64,000 nt of DNA from Planctobacterium marinum (GTDB lineage: Bacteria > Pseudomonadota > Gammaproteobacteria > Enterobacterales > Alteromonadaceae). The position numbers and the translations under genes are program-made. The DNA is taken from assembly GCF_020687805.1 (NCBI RefSeq), contig NZ_JAJEWQ010000008.1:94477-158476 (forward strand), in the 5' to 3' direction. The notes under the pieces are model-generated. The model did no database searches. It was not told where the DNA came from and was given only the letters and a program-made list of their open reading frames with translations. Positions 42,135-51,622 of the stretch are shown here, in pieces; the first letter of the stretch is position 1; each line of letters opens with the position of its first letter.

Positions 42135-45100
42135 ATGGCTATTCACAATCTCATCTGTGCGTTGATCATCGTGTGGCTGGGACTTTTTTCCAGACAGGTA
42201 TCCGGCTCCCAAATATTTGAGTTGGGAGAATGGTACTTTGAATCCTTTGAAGAGCTGGAAAACCTGTCGGTGGATGTGATCACCACTATGCTGCAGGACG
42301 AACGTGGCTTTATCTGGCTGGGGTCGCAAAATGGCCTGGTGCGCTATGACGGATACCAATTCAGGCAATATCTGCCACAAGCAGGTAATCCTCATGCGAT
42401 TAGTGGTAAATACATTCAGAGTCTGGTTGAGATCGACGGCAAAATTTGGGTTGGTACTTATTCCGACGGGTTGTCCATTTACGATCCTGCCAGTAATCAA
42501 TTCAGCTCCTATTATCACGATGATGAAGATCCCCTGAGCCTGGCGGACAACGATGTCAGGGCCATATTACCGATGGGCGAGTTTGTGTTTTTAGGCACCC
42601 GCGGTGGTGTGAATATCTTTACCAAAGATGGGCGTTCCCTGGGTATTATGCAGATAGTCGGGTGTAATCAGGTGCTGGCCAAAGAGCGCATCAATACCCT
42701 GATTCGGGAAGGTGAATCATTGTGGCTGGGAACCGTTAACGGCCTTTGCAGACTCACCATTCCGGCCTTTGTGGATGCCGGACAAGCCTGGCAAGGGCTC
42801 GAACTTCAGGAGTTTGCAGGGCACAATGTTTTTAATCTGTCGCTGGATCAGTTAAAGCAAATATGGGTTGGAACCACCAATCAGGGGGCCGCGGTGGTGC
42901 AGCCGGGCAGTCTGACGGTAACGGTTATTCCCTATGATGCCGAAGATCCCAATAAGCTGAATGCGCCCTGGATTGATGAAGTCATCCAGATAGGAGATGA
43001 AGTCTGGTTAGCGACGGCCGGTGCAGGTGTTGCGGTTATTGATGCGCAAACCCTGCAGGTAAAACGCCATATTAAGCGTCAGGAAGGCATTCCGAATACC
43101 TTAACACTGAATGATATCAGTGCCTTTTTGCAGGACGATTCCGGTCTTATCTGGATTGGCACCTGGGGAGGCGGCTTAAATCGATTTAATCCTGCCAATA
43201 AAGCCTTTCGAACACTGCGCCCTAACCATCTGAAAACCAATACCATTACGCATCCGGATGTGCGGGCCATTAAAGAGCTGGACAATGGTGAGATCTGGAT
43301 TGGCTCGTTTGTTAACGGCATCGACATTATGCATCCGGAGCACGGTATTATCCGGGGGTTCAGACCTGACAGCGGTGACCCTTTGGCCTTAAAAGGTGGA
43401 TACGTCTTTAGTATTGAACAAATGCCTGACGGCACTATCTGGGTGGCGACACTGGATCACGGTGTATTCCGTTATTTACCGGAAAAGGATGGCTTTAAGC
43501 AATTTGTCGATACACCCGGCCTGGCTGACAACACGGTACGCACTTTGTTTGCTGAAGACAGTCGCTGGTTATGGGTGGGCACTGACGCCGGGCTGAGTCT
43601 GCTGGATGCCGAGTCGGATACCTTAGCGCGGTTTACCGATGCCAGTACCCGTGATCCAAATTTTGACAAGGTCATCGAAACCGTGGCGGTATATGACGGT
43701 TATGCCTGGATAGGAACTAACCAGGGGTTATATATCGCAGACAAAAGCACTATGCAGGTGGTGCCCGTTGTCAGCCCGGAAGGCAAAGGGCTGGCAGATA
43801 ACTTTATTACGGATATAGTGATCAGCGCCGAAAATGAGTTGTTTTTGGTCAATAGCCTGGGAGTAGATCGCCTGCTGGCCTGGCAGCCTTCCGGAATCAA
43901 TCTGGGCGAAGTTCCTGCTGAGTTTGAATCCATCAATGACAAGGTTGGATTGCCTGGTCGCAGTTTAGGCAATGCATTGCTGCAGGATGAACAGGGGCGC
44001 TTGTGGGTACAAAACAGTGTTATTGATCCGTCTGACTGGTCACTGACCCGCATCAATAAGTCTTCTGGCTGGGATATCGGCAATATGTGGATCGGCAGTA
44101 ATCATAAGTTGCGCGACGGCACATTGATGTTTGGCGGCACCCGGGGTGTCATGCTGGTTCGTCCTGAACTGTACGAAAAGTGGTTGTATGAACCGAAGTT
44201 AGTGATCACTTCCATGGCCAGAGATAGTGATGAAATAGCCCCGGCTGAGGCCAATCCCTTCGTAATTGGGCCTGAGGCTGAGAGTTTCTTTATAGAGTTT
44301 GCCGCGCTGGATTATGCAGGCTCAGAGCAGATCCAGTACCAGTACAAAATGCAGGGTTATGACAGTAACTGGATCAGTACCGATGCCCGCAATCGTCGCG
44401 CAGCCTATTCCCGATTGCAGCCGGGCGAGTATCAGTTGCAGGTGCGCGGTACTAACAAAGAAGGTATCTGGAGTGAACATCTGCTCAACGTCGCTATTCT
44501 GCAACAACCCACCTGGTATCAAACCTGGTGGTTCCGGTTACTGGGGGGGTTGCTGGTGTCGGGTGTACTGTTTAGTGTGTACAACTATCGTGTTGCCAGG
44601 TTAAATCAGCAGAAAAAGGCGCTGGATCAGTTGGTGGCATCCCGTACTGCCGATGTTGAACTGTTGGGTAAAATAGGCAAAGACATTACCTCTTCCCTGG
44701 ATCTGGAAGAGGTAATGAATGCCGTGTACCGCCATGTTGCCAAGCTCATTGATAGCAATGTATTTCTGATGGGGTTTGTGGATGAGGAACAGCGGCAGAT
44801 CAATGTACAGTTTTTGAAAGAAAACGATACCCGCTGTGAGAATATCAGCTATTCCCTTTCGGATCAGAACCGCCCCGCCGTGTGGTGTGTGGTAAATCAG
44901 CGGCCATTGATTACTCAAAATCGTCTGGAGTTGCTGGATTATCTGGGGGAAATTCAGTCACCAAAATTCGGTGGCGCAATGGAATCCATTATTTATTTGC
45001 CTCTGATCATCCATGACAAAGTGATTGGATGTTTAAGTTTGCAGAGTCCCAGGCAAAACGCCTATACACAAAGTGATGTGGATGTATTGCAAAAGGTGGC

Positions 45101-45836
45101 TTCCTACGCTGCTATTGCTCTGGACAATGCTGAATCTCACAGCAAGCTGGAATCGGCACTCAGTGAAATTGAGCGCATCAGCTTAACCGGCCAACTTACC
45201 GGTGCCAAAAACAGACGCTTTTTGGAAAATATCATGCCGGTGGAAATGGCCAGAATTAAACGCGCCCGCGCGGATAATTCGCCGATTGAACTGGGCTTTG
45301 TGCTGATAGATATTGACCATTTTAAAGCGGTGAACGACACCTGGGGCCACGATGCCGGCGATCAGTTGTTGGTTCAGTTTGTAGACTTACTGCATAAACT
45401 GTGTCGCGAGTCAGACTGGGTTGTCAGGCTGGGCGGTGAAGAGTTTGTGGTGGTGGCGCAAATCGAAGAACAGGGGCAGTTGGCGAAGTTGGCTGAGCGA
45501 TTACGCAAGGGGGTTGCGGAATTTACCTTTGTTATAGACGAAGAGCTGGAATTGCATAAATCCTGTTCCATAGGCCTGGTGACGGTGCCATTTGTCAGTG
45601 GGGATTTTAGTAAAATTAACTGGCAAAAATGCCTCAATATCGCTGACCGGGCATTATATGCCGCCAAAAACAATGGACGAAATGCCTGGGTGGCCATCTT
45701 TGCCAATCAATCCTTAATTGAGGCGGATATTTATGAGCAGGTGTTAAAACAACCTGATGTGTTGCGCTCCGAAGGACGTATCAGTTGTATCACCTCATTT
45801 CCCGAGGGTCTGGAGTGGCATTTTAGTCAGGAGTAA
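42135..45836 (+). CDS. Giant sensor diguanylate cyclase (Reg_prop/Y_Y_Y-GAF-GGDEF)
   Basis: A 1233-residue protein. Signal peptide (LICALIIVWLGLFSRQVSG); periplasmic two-bladed propeller built of repeated W-I/L-G-T motifs (about 40-650: IWLGSQNGLVRYDG, IWVGTYSDGLSIYD, IWIGTWGGGLNRF and more); Y_Y_Y domain (about 725-795); one membrane helix (WWFRLLGGLLVSGVLFSVYNY); GAF (about 850-1000); GGDEF (about 1020-1190) with the active-site GGEEF and an RxxD (RESD) five residues ahead, the product-inhibition site. It should make cyclic di-GMP in response to a periplasmic ligand, perhaps an oligosaccharide. Confidence 0.92.
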   Translation: MAIHNLICALIIVWLGLFSRQVSGSQIFELGEWYFESFEELENLSVDVITTMLQDERGFIWLGSQNGLVRYDGYQFRQYLPQAGNPHAISGKYIQSLVEIDGKIWVGTYSDGLSIYDPASNQFSSYYHDDEDPLSLADNDVRAILPMGEFVFLGTRGGVNIFTKDGRSLGIMQIVGCNQVLAKERINTLIREGESLWLGTVNGLCRLTIPAFVDAGQAWQGLELQEFAGHNVFNLSLDQLKQIWVGTTNQGAAVVQPGSLTVTVIPYDAEDPNKLNAPWIDEVIQIGDEVWLATAGAGVAVIDAQTLQVKRHIKRQEGIPNTLTLNDISAFLQDDSGLIWIGTWGGGLNRFNPANKAFRTLRPNHLKTNTITHPDVRAIKELDNGEIWIGSFVNGIDIMHPEHGIIRGFRPDSGDPLALKGGYVFSIEQMPDGTIWVATLDHGVFRYLPEKDGFKQFVDTPGLADNTVRTLFAEDSRWLWVGTDAGLSLLDAESDTLARFTDASTRDPNFDKVIETVAVYDGYAWIGTNQGLYIADKSTMQVVPVVSPEGKGLADNFITDIVISAENELFLVNSLGVDRLLAWQPSGINLGEVPAEFESINDKVGLPGRSLGNALLQDEQGRLWVQNSVIDPSDWSLTRINKSSGWDIGNMWIGSNHKLRDGTLMFGGTRGVMLVRPELYEKWLYEPKLVITSMARDSDEIAPAEANPFVIGPEAESFFIEFAALDYAGSEQIQYQYKMQGYDSNWISTDARNRRAAYSRLQPGEYQLQVRGTNKEGIWSEHLLNVAILQQPTWYQTWWFRLLGGLLVSGVLFSVYNYRVARLNQQKKALDQLVASRTADVELLGKIGKDITSSLDLEEVMNAVYRHVAKLIDSNVFLMGFVDEEQRQINVQFLKENDTRCENISYSLSDQNRPAVWCVVNQRPLITQNRLELLDYLGEIQSPKFGGAMESIIYLPLIIHDKVIGCLSLQSPRQNAYTQSDVDVLQKVASYAAIALDNAESHSKLESALSEIERISLTGQLTGAKNRRFLENIMPVEMARIKRARADNSPIELGFVLIDIDHFKAVNDTWGHDAGDQLLVQFVDLLHKLCRESDWVVRLGGEEFVVVAQIEEQGQLAKLAERLRKGVAEFTFVIDEELELHKSCSIGLVTVPFVSGDFSKINWQKCLNIADRALYAAKNNGRNAWVAIFANQSLIEADIYEQVLKQPDVLRSEGRISCITSFPEGLEWHFSQE

Positions 45837-45843
45837 TGCTTAC

Positions 45844-45884
45844 AAAAAAAGCCACCCTGGCATCCAGGGTGGCTTTTGGTTTTG
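45844..45884. terminator. Bidirectional rho-independent terminator
   Basis: GCCACCCTGG (45851-45860), loop CAT, CCAGGGTGGC (45864-45873) is a perfect 10-bp stem with an A run before and TTTTGGTTTT after. It serves both the diguanylate cyclase gene and the convergent sulfate-permease gene. Confidence 0.9.
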
Positions 45885-45893
45885 ACCCTAACT

Positions 45894-47459
45894 TCAGGCT
45901 AGCTTGTCGGATGCCACGTGGTAACGGGGATCTTCTGCTACGTTGATTTCCACGTATTCCTGGGCCTTGGTCAGCAAGCCACGGCATTCTTCACTGATAT
46001 GGCGTATGTGTAGCTTTTTACCTGCCTGACGATATTTGTCCGCCAGATTGTCGATGGCATCCAGACCGGATGAATCCCAGATACGGGAATTATTGAAGTC
46101 GATAACCACATCATCCGGGTCATTAGCTGGGTCAAACAGATCTTTAAAGTGTAAAACCGAGCCAAAGAACAACGGACCTTCCACTTCATAGACTTTCCAG
46201 CCATCATCATCCAGGTGCGTTTTGGCAATAATGTGGGTTGCGTGTTTCCAGGCAAATACCAGTGCAGACATGATCACACCGACAATGACGGCAATAGCCA
46301 GATCAGCAAATACTGTGATCACCGTAACTGAGAACAACACAACAGCATCTTCTTTGTTAACACCGCGAATGATCTTAAAGCTGGCCCACTCAAAGGTGCC
46401 AATCACCACCATAAACATAACGCCTACCAGTGCGGCTAATGGGATCATCTCAATTAATGGCGCAGCGAACAGAATAAAGGCTAATAGCACTAAGGCTGCC
46501 GTGATACCGGAGAGACGACCACGGCCACCTGAGTTGATATTAATCATGCTCTGACCAATCATGGCACAACCACCCATACCACCGAAGAAGCCGTTAACAG
46601 TATTCGCCACACCCTGACCAATACATTCACGATTCCCTTTACCTCGGGTATCAGTTAAATCATCAATCAGCGACAGGGTCAACAGTGATTCTATCAGGCC
46701 TACCAGTGCCAGAATAACAGCCGTGGGTAACACGATATAAAGGGTTTCAAGTGTAAAAGGCACTGCCGGGATGGCGAAACTGGGCAGTTCACCGGCCAGT
46801 GTCACAGTGTCGCGCTGTTCGGCAGGTACCATATCCTTAACAAAATCAATAACGGTTCTGGCTTCCAGATCCAGACCATGCACCATTGCGGTAACTGTTA
46901 AAATCGCGACTAATGATGCCGGAACGGCAGAAGTGAGCTTCGGCAGAAAGAAGATAATCGCCATAGTTAGCGCCGTCAGACCCAACATCAGATACAGCAT
47001 CTGACCCTGCATCCAGACCTGTAAACCCGAGGTGTCCAGAATCTTAAACTGCCCCAACTGGGCGAGGAAGATCACAATGGCCAGGCCATTAACGAAGCCC
47101 AGCATGACCGGATAGGGCACCAGACGAATGAATTTACCGAGTTTAAATATCCCGGCCAGCAGCTGCAAAAGCCCGGCCAATATAACGGCGACAAATAAAT
47201 ACTGGACGCCGTGTGTGGCTACCAGGGCTACCATCACCACCGCCATTGCGCCGGTGGCACCGGAGATCATACCGGGTCTGCCGCCAATGGCAGAAGTGAT
47301 CAGGCCCATCATGAAGGCGGCATACAGGCCCACCATAGGTTCAACACCGGCCACAAACGCAAAGGCAACTGCTTCTGGCACCAATGCAAGGGCAACGGTA
47401 ATGCCCGACAGCACGTCATTTTTTACGTTACTGTCTTTTTTAGTAATCAAATCAAACAT
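45894..47459 (-). CDS. SulP-family anion transporter with STAS domain
   Basis: A 521-residue membrane protein with about 10-12 helices, beginning [26 protein letters not shown], and containing [28 protein letters not shown]-terminal STAS domain (about 410-505) holds [22 protein letters not shown]. SulP proteins carry sulfate, bicarbonate or other anions with sodium or protons. No carbonic anhydrase or sulfur genes are adjacent, so the ion is undetermined. Confidence 0.92.
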   Translation of the reverse strand: MFDLITKKDSNVKNDVLSGITVALALVPEAVAFAFVAGVEPMVGLYAAFMMGLITSAIGGRPGMISGATGAMAVVMVALVATHGVQYLFVAVILAGLLQLLAGIFKLGKFIRLVPYPVMLGFVNGLAIVIFLAQLGQFKILDTSGLQVWMQGQMLYLMLGLTALTMAIIFFLPKLTSAVPASLVAILTVTAMVHGLDLEARTVIDFVKDMVPAEQRDTVTLAGELPSFAIPAVPFTLETLYIVLPTAVILALVGLIESLLTLSLIDDLTDTRGKGNRECIGQGVANTVNGFFGGMGGCAMIGQSMININSGGRGRLSGITAALVLLAFILFAAPLIEMIPLAALVGVMFMVVIGTFEWASFKIIRGVNKEDAVVLFSVTVITVFADLAIAVIVGVIMSALVFAWKHATHIIAKTHLDDDGWKVYEVEGPLFFGSVLHFKDLFDPANDPDDVVIDFNNSRIWDSSGLDAIDNLADKYRQAGKKLHIRHISEECRGLLTKAQEYVEINVAEDPRYHVASDKLA

Positions 47460-47572
47460 AGTGTGCTCTGTTGATGAAAAATGCCGCGAATTCTAACAGG
47501 AATTGCACGAATGATCTTTTAACAGATTGTTAAATGTAGCTGGATTTCAGCGAATTGGTTATATTTTGCTGT

Positions 47573-47638
47573 TTTATACCAGTTCCATTAGGTATTCACC
47601 CACTGAGGTGGGGAGTTATATAATGGAACTGGTATAAA
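47573..47638. repeat. Long inverted repeat (MITE-like)
   Basis: TTTATACCAGTTCCATTA (47573-47590) and its exact reverse complement (47621-47638) frame 30 bases that contain a smaller CCCAC/GTGGG hairpin. A related half copy lies at 9380-9400. The right arm ends 9 bases before the next gene's start and its tail blends into the ribosome site AAAGGAGGG. Confidence 0.75.
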
Positions 47639-47647
47639 GGAGGGTAA

Positions 47648-47983
47648 ATGCCACATTGTATTATTGAGTATTCAAATGGTCAGGATGCTGAATTATTGTG
47701 TTCAGCCGTGTTTGACGCTGCACAGCAGTCCGGCTTGTTTAGCGAAGATGGTAGCGATATCAAGGTCCGGGCTAGTGCTTTCGAGCGCTATCAAACGGGT
47801 GGGAAAAGACAGTCTTTCATTCATGTTTGTTTGAAGATCCTCTCTGGCAGAACACTGGAACAGAGACAGGCGTTGTCACAAGGAGTGTTGGAAAATTTAG
47901 CGGCGCTAGCCACTGAAGTCGGTAGTACCAGCGTCGAAGTAGTGGAGATGGAGCGAGCCAGTTACAGCAAGCGCCTGGCCTAG
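47648..47983 (+). CDS. 5-carboxymethyl-2-hydroxymuconate isomerase family protein
   Basis: A 111-residue protein of the CHMI (HpaF) family in the tautomerase superfamily. It starts MPHCIIEYSNG; Pro2 becomes the N-terminal catalytic proline after Met removal. Further matches are KVRASAFERYQTGG and FIHVCLKILSGRT. HpaF acts in homoprotocatechuate degradation, but no other genes of that route are here, so its real substrate is uncertain. A MITE-like repeat sits immediately upstream with a strong AAGGAGG site. Confidence 0.85.
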   Translation: MPHCIIEYSNGQDAELLCSAVFDAAQQSGLFSEDGSDIKVRASAFERYQTGGKRQSFIHVCLKILSGRTLEQRQALSQGVLENLAALATEVGSTSVEVVEMERASYSKRLA

Positions 47984-48002
47984 ACGCTTACTGCCTGTCT
48001 GG

Positions 48003-48764
48003 TTAATTTACAAAGGCATATTCCATTTCATAAATGTAGTCCAGGGTCGGAAAGCGCCACAACTCGATAGCCTGAGCCATACACTGAGCATAATCATCAG
48101 TGACCATTGGTGTTGCCAATTCTCCCTGTTTAATGACGGCAACGTTATCAATTTGACCGCTGGGTTGAATGATAAAAGATACGCCCCCCTGTGCATGAGC
48201 GCCGTGCATGTCTTCACACAGATCAAAATGTAATTTGTGTTGCTCCATGACACTGTTGGCAATTCGATAAAAGGCATCATCAGAATTATCCAAAGAGCGC
48301 AAGGCCACTGCTGTCATGTCGGTAATACCGCCGCCGGTGTTATTGTTGACAATCAATTGACTGCGACACATCAGAGTGGTTTGTTGTGTGTCGTTGCTAC
48401 AACTGTACACACTGTCGTTGTTGACCGAGCATGTGCCGTTGCTGTCGGTTAACCAGGGCTGTTCAGTGGCGTTGTAATTCAGCATCAGAGATTGGTTTGT
48501 CTGATTGATACAAATCAGATTGTAGGCGCTGTCTCCTTGCTGTTTAACGGCCCAGACACGGCCTTTGGCGGCCAGTGTTAAACGCTCTGAGGGAGCGACT
48601 TTGTTGTTGTCTCCGGTTAACGACAGGCCCTTACTGCGTTCTGCCAGAATGGTCAGATCGTTGGCCATGACAACCGGGTGCCATGCCAAGCCACCTAACA
48701 ATACAGCAAGAACAAGGGATTTTGGCGTGCGGAACACGCGTTGTAAAACTGCTGTTTTCTTCAT
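48003..48764 (-). CDS. Exported protein with TonB/AgmX-like C-terminus
   Basis: A 253-residue protein from the ATG at 48764 (GGGAG ahead), giving a normal signal peptide ending near HPVVMA. A GTG at 48821 overlapping the CHAT gene stop is an alternative coupled start. The middle part is Asn-rich with three Cys pairs. The C-terminal 85 residues resemble TonB/AgmX-type domains: GGVSFIIQPSGQIDNVAVIKQG, then CMAQAIELWRFP. Last gene of the CHAT/TPS operon; possibly a periplasmic energy- or contact-partner. Confidence 0.65.
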   Translation of the reverse strand: MKKTAVLQRVFRTPKSLVLAVLLGGLAWHPVVMANDLTILAERSKGLSLTGDNNKVAPSERLTLAAKGRVWAVKQQGDSAYNLICINQTNQSLMLNYNATEQPWLTDSNGTCSVNNDSVYSCSNDTQQTTLMCRSQLIVNNNTGGGITDMTAVALRSLDNSDDAFYRIANSVMEQHKLHFDLCEDMHGAHAQGGVSFIIQPSGQIDNVAVIKQGELATPMVTDDYAQCMAQAIELWRFPTLDYIYEMEYAFVN

Positions 48765-48817
48765 CTTTGTTACTCCCACAGGGTGGTCTGTTAAACTGAG
48801 TTGTTTCCAGTGTCTGG

Positions 48818-51622
48818 TCACATCCAGTTCCCAATTAATATAAATGCCGACCAGAAAAACGGATGGCGGTACTGCTCCTGCTGCAACAGTGTGATTTGTG
48901 CCGCCTGTAATGCTTCAGCTTTACTGGTGCCGGGTTGTTTAAGGTTTTCATAAAATTCGGTCATCAGGTCTACAGTGGCAGCATCTGATACAGCCCAAAG
49001 TGCGCCCAGCGCGCTGCGTACTTTGGCACGTAACGCAATACCGCTGATGCCCAATGGAGCCCGGTCATCACCATCTGCAGTCTGACAAGCACTCAGGGTC
49101 ATCAGGTCAATAGGGGCGCGGGCGAATTTAGGGTGATTGAGCAATGCTTCCAGCTGATTCATGTCCAGTAGCTCGTCATAGGTCATGACAAAGCTGTTTT
49201 CCGCAGAATTGCCAAATACCCCATGGGAAGCTATGTGTACGATGTCGTACCGGTTTGACAGTAAATCATCCACAAATTGTACTTTGCTGAACTGCTCATT
49301 GACCAGGGCATGGCCCTGATACATGGCAGAGATATGTTGGATTTCGTCATCGACACCCGGTAGTTTTAACCGGCTTTTTAGGCGTTCAAGACGCTGTGCT
49401 TTTAGCCTTTTTAACTGTGCCTGATCTTCCGGTAAAGCCCGTTTTTTCAGGCGCAACTGGCCACTGGTATTGCTGGCCAGTAGTAACGATAGTGATGGCT
49501 CACTATTTTTTTCCGTTACCGAATTTAACGGTTCCTCAGCACCAGGCAAAATGCTCAGCGACGCAGTCGATGGCCTTTGACGTTGTGCCATTTGCATTGC
49601 CTGTTGACTGGGGTATTTCGCCACAATGCGCAGTGGTTTGTGTTGTTCATCGGGTTGAGCTTTAGGTGCAAAGGCGGTTTTATTCACTATTCGCAGACGC
49701 TGGCGCAGTTGTTTTTGTTTGTTTTGGTAGTTACCGGGTTTGTTTAAACCTGGACGCTTGCTGATATAGCGCAAGGTTAAATTCTCTGAGTTCTGCGTCT
49801 CAGATGCGGGGGTTTTTCTGACGATACGCAGTGACGGTAATGGCGAAAACGGCTGTGGAGTGGGTGATTGCCACTGCTCTTGTGCTTGTTCGCGGCGCTC
49901 TCTGGGATAGGCCAGACGTCGGCTCAGAGTGTGTTGTAACTGAGAATCGGTGGCTACATTGATGGCTGAAAACAGGCGCTCGCTGACATCGTCCACCACG
50001 GGACCTGGATTGCTCAAACCCGCCAGTAAAACACGGATATTGCCTTTTTCTGTCTGTGTGGTGTCAAACAGCGTGAGTCCCGGTGACGTCACAACACTGT
50101 ACTGTTCAATCAAAAACCGCTGGCCATCATTAAGGCTGGCCAGTGGCACCAGTCGTAAGGCCCCGTCGGGCAAATATATCAGGTTGTCTATCTGATTGGC
50201 TTGTAATAAGTCCTGAATTGGCAAGATTAACCAGTCGTAAAAATAGGCCGAAAGCGAGAAATATTCAGGAGCCAATGTTCTGAGACTGGTGGCCAATGCC
50301 GTTGCGTTTTCTTTGATTTGCCGGGCAGAAACCGGCACGGTGCGTTGCACAATTCGGTCGGAAAAGCTCACTAAGATTTCCAACCGATCTTCAAGCATAA
50401 TGGGATAGATAGCGGCAGTATTATCGGACACTGCGGCCAGATCCAGTTGTTGTTGCGTCTCTATTACGCAGCGATTGTCAAAATAGTCTTCCAGCTCTGA
50501 ACGCTTCAGTAGTTCCATGGTTAGTTGCGCCTGACTGAGATAGGGTTGTGTGTCGTCTGCCGTTTTCGCCTGTTGCAGTAATAAGTCAGTGAGTTCCAGA
50601 TAAAGTGGTTCGAGGGTTTGCCGGAAAGAAGAGCGGCCATCCACGTAATCTACCGGGATATCCTGACGAATGGCTTCAAGGTGTTGCACCGCGCGCTGTA
50701 AAGAGGCAACGGCAGCAGCAATATTGCCCAGGGCCCGAAAGGACTGCCCGGACAACCATTCCCAGCGAAACAGTAAATCAGGGAAGGTTTGAGCAGTGTG
50801 GATTGCGTTGTTAAACAGACTGACAGCCTCGTTATGTCGATGCTCTGCCTGGTAAACCCGTGCCAGTAACCCGTAGGCTTGTGAAACGGTTGCCGTACTG
50901 TAGTGCTGCTGGTTTTGCAGGATCAAATTCAGCGTGTTAAACAGCGTCTCAATATGGGCTGACCGGTTCTGTGCTAAGGGTAAATAATCCATCAGCAGCG
51001 CGGCCCAGTTTAACAGGACTTCACTGCCGGTACGCGGATCAACTGTGGTTATGGTTTGCTGTAGTTCTGTGAGTAATGCCTGCTGTGTCTGTCGGTCTTG
51101 CGATGGCATGCGCAGCCAATTTATCCCGCTCTGCAATGCTAACAATGTATCACCGGATTGCGCAGCCAGTTGCCGGGCCTTGTCAAACCAACGTCTGGCT
51201 TTCTCCATATTCTGGCGTCGTAAGAATAAATTCGCCAGATAATGGGCCTGATCGCCGGCGATAAAATACCATTGATTGTCTTCTGCCCAGGGCTGGGTCT
51301 CAGACAAAATCAGAAAGGCTTCGTCATAACGGCGTTGCAGTATTAGCAGATTAGCTTTGAGACCCATGATCAGCGTGTGCTGTTTGCTTTTTATTGCAAC
51401 CTTAGCCAGCGTTTCGTCTAATATCAGTAAGGCCTGTGGGTATTTACCCTGCTCCCGCAATGTTTCGGCACTGTGTAATGATCTCTCAATGCTGTGAGAT
51501 GATTTCTCAACGCTGCGCGATGAATCACTGATGTCAGCCAGAGCTGGCTGGGGATTTACTGTCAGCGACAACGTGCACAACACCAGGATGCATTTTAACG
51601 CCGGGAATTTAAAGTAACTCAC
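48818..51622 (-). CDS. Exported TPR-CHAT (caspase-like) peptidase
   Basis: A 934-residue protein from a GTG that overlaps the TpsB gene end by 14 bases, with AGGA ahead. Signal peptide (CILVLCTLSLTVNPQPALA), then a helical TPR-like region (about 45-345: AETLREQGKYPQALLILDETL and similar), and a CHAT domain (about 400-930). The CHAT catalytic dyad is visible: His in IVHIASHGVFG (about 796) and Cys in LMTLSACQTADG (about 844). An insertion at about 595-670 holds four copies of an LRIVxKxP-like motif. CHAT peptidases are caspase relatives; this one should act in the periplasm or beyond. Confidence 0.88.
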   Translation of the reverse strand: MSYFKFPALKCILVLCTLSLTVNPQPALADISDSSRSVEKSSHSIERSLHSAETLREQGKYPQALLILDETLAKVAIKSKQHTLIMGLKANLLILQRRYDEAFLILSETQPWAEDNQWYFIAGDQAHYLANLFLRRQNMEKARRWFDKARQLAAQSGDTLLALQSGINWLRMPSQDRQTQQALLTELQQTITTVDPRTGSEVLLNWAALLMDYLPLAQNRSAHIETLFNTLNLILQNQQHYSTATVSQAYGLLARVYQAEHRHNEAVSLFNNAIHTAQTFPDLLFRWEWLSGQSFRALGNIAAAVASLQRAVQHLEAIRQDIPVDYVDGRSSFRQTLEPLYLELTDLLLQQAKTADDTQPYLSQAQLTMELLKRSELEDYFDNRCVIETQQQLDLAAVSDNTAAIYPIMLEDRLEILVSFSDRIVQRTVPVSARQIKENATALATSLRTLAPEYFSLSAYFYDWLILPIQDLLQANQIDNLIYLPDGALRLVPLASLNDGQRFLIEQYSVVTSPGLTLFDTTQTEKGNIRVLLAGLSNPGPVVDDVSERLFSAINVATDSQLQHTLSRRLAYPRERREQAQEQWQSPTPQPFSPLPSLRIVRKTPASETQNSENLTLRYISKRPGLNKPGNYQNKQKQLRQRLRIVNKTAFAPKAQPDEQHKPLRIVAKYPSQQAMQMAQRQRPSTASLSILPGAEEPLNSVTEKNSEPSLSLLLASNTSGQLRLKKRALPEDQAQLKRLKAQRLERLKSRLKLPGVDDEIQHISAMYQGHALVNEQFSKVQFVDDLLSNRYDIVHIASHGVFGNSAENSFVMTYDELLDMNQLEALLNHPKFARAPIDLMTLSACQTADGDDRAPLGISGIALRAKVRSALGALWAVSDAATVDLMTEFYENLKQPGTSKAEALQAAQITLLQQEQYRHPFFWSAFILIGNWM

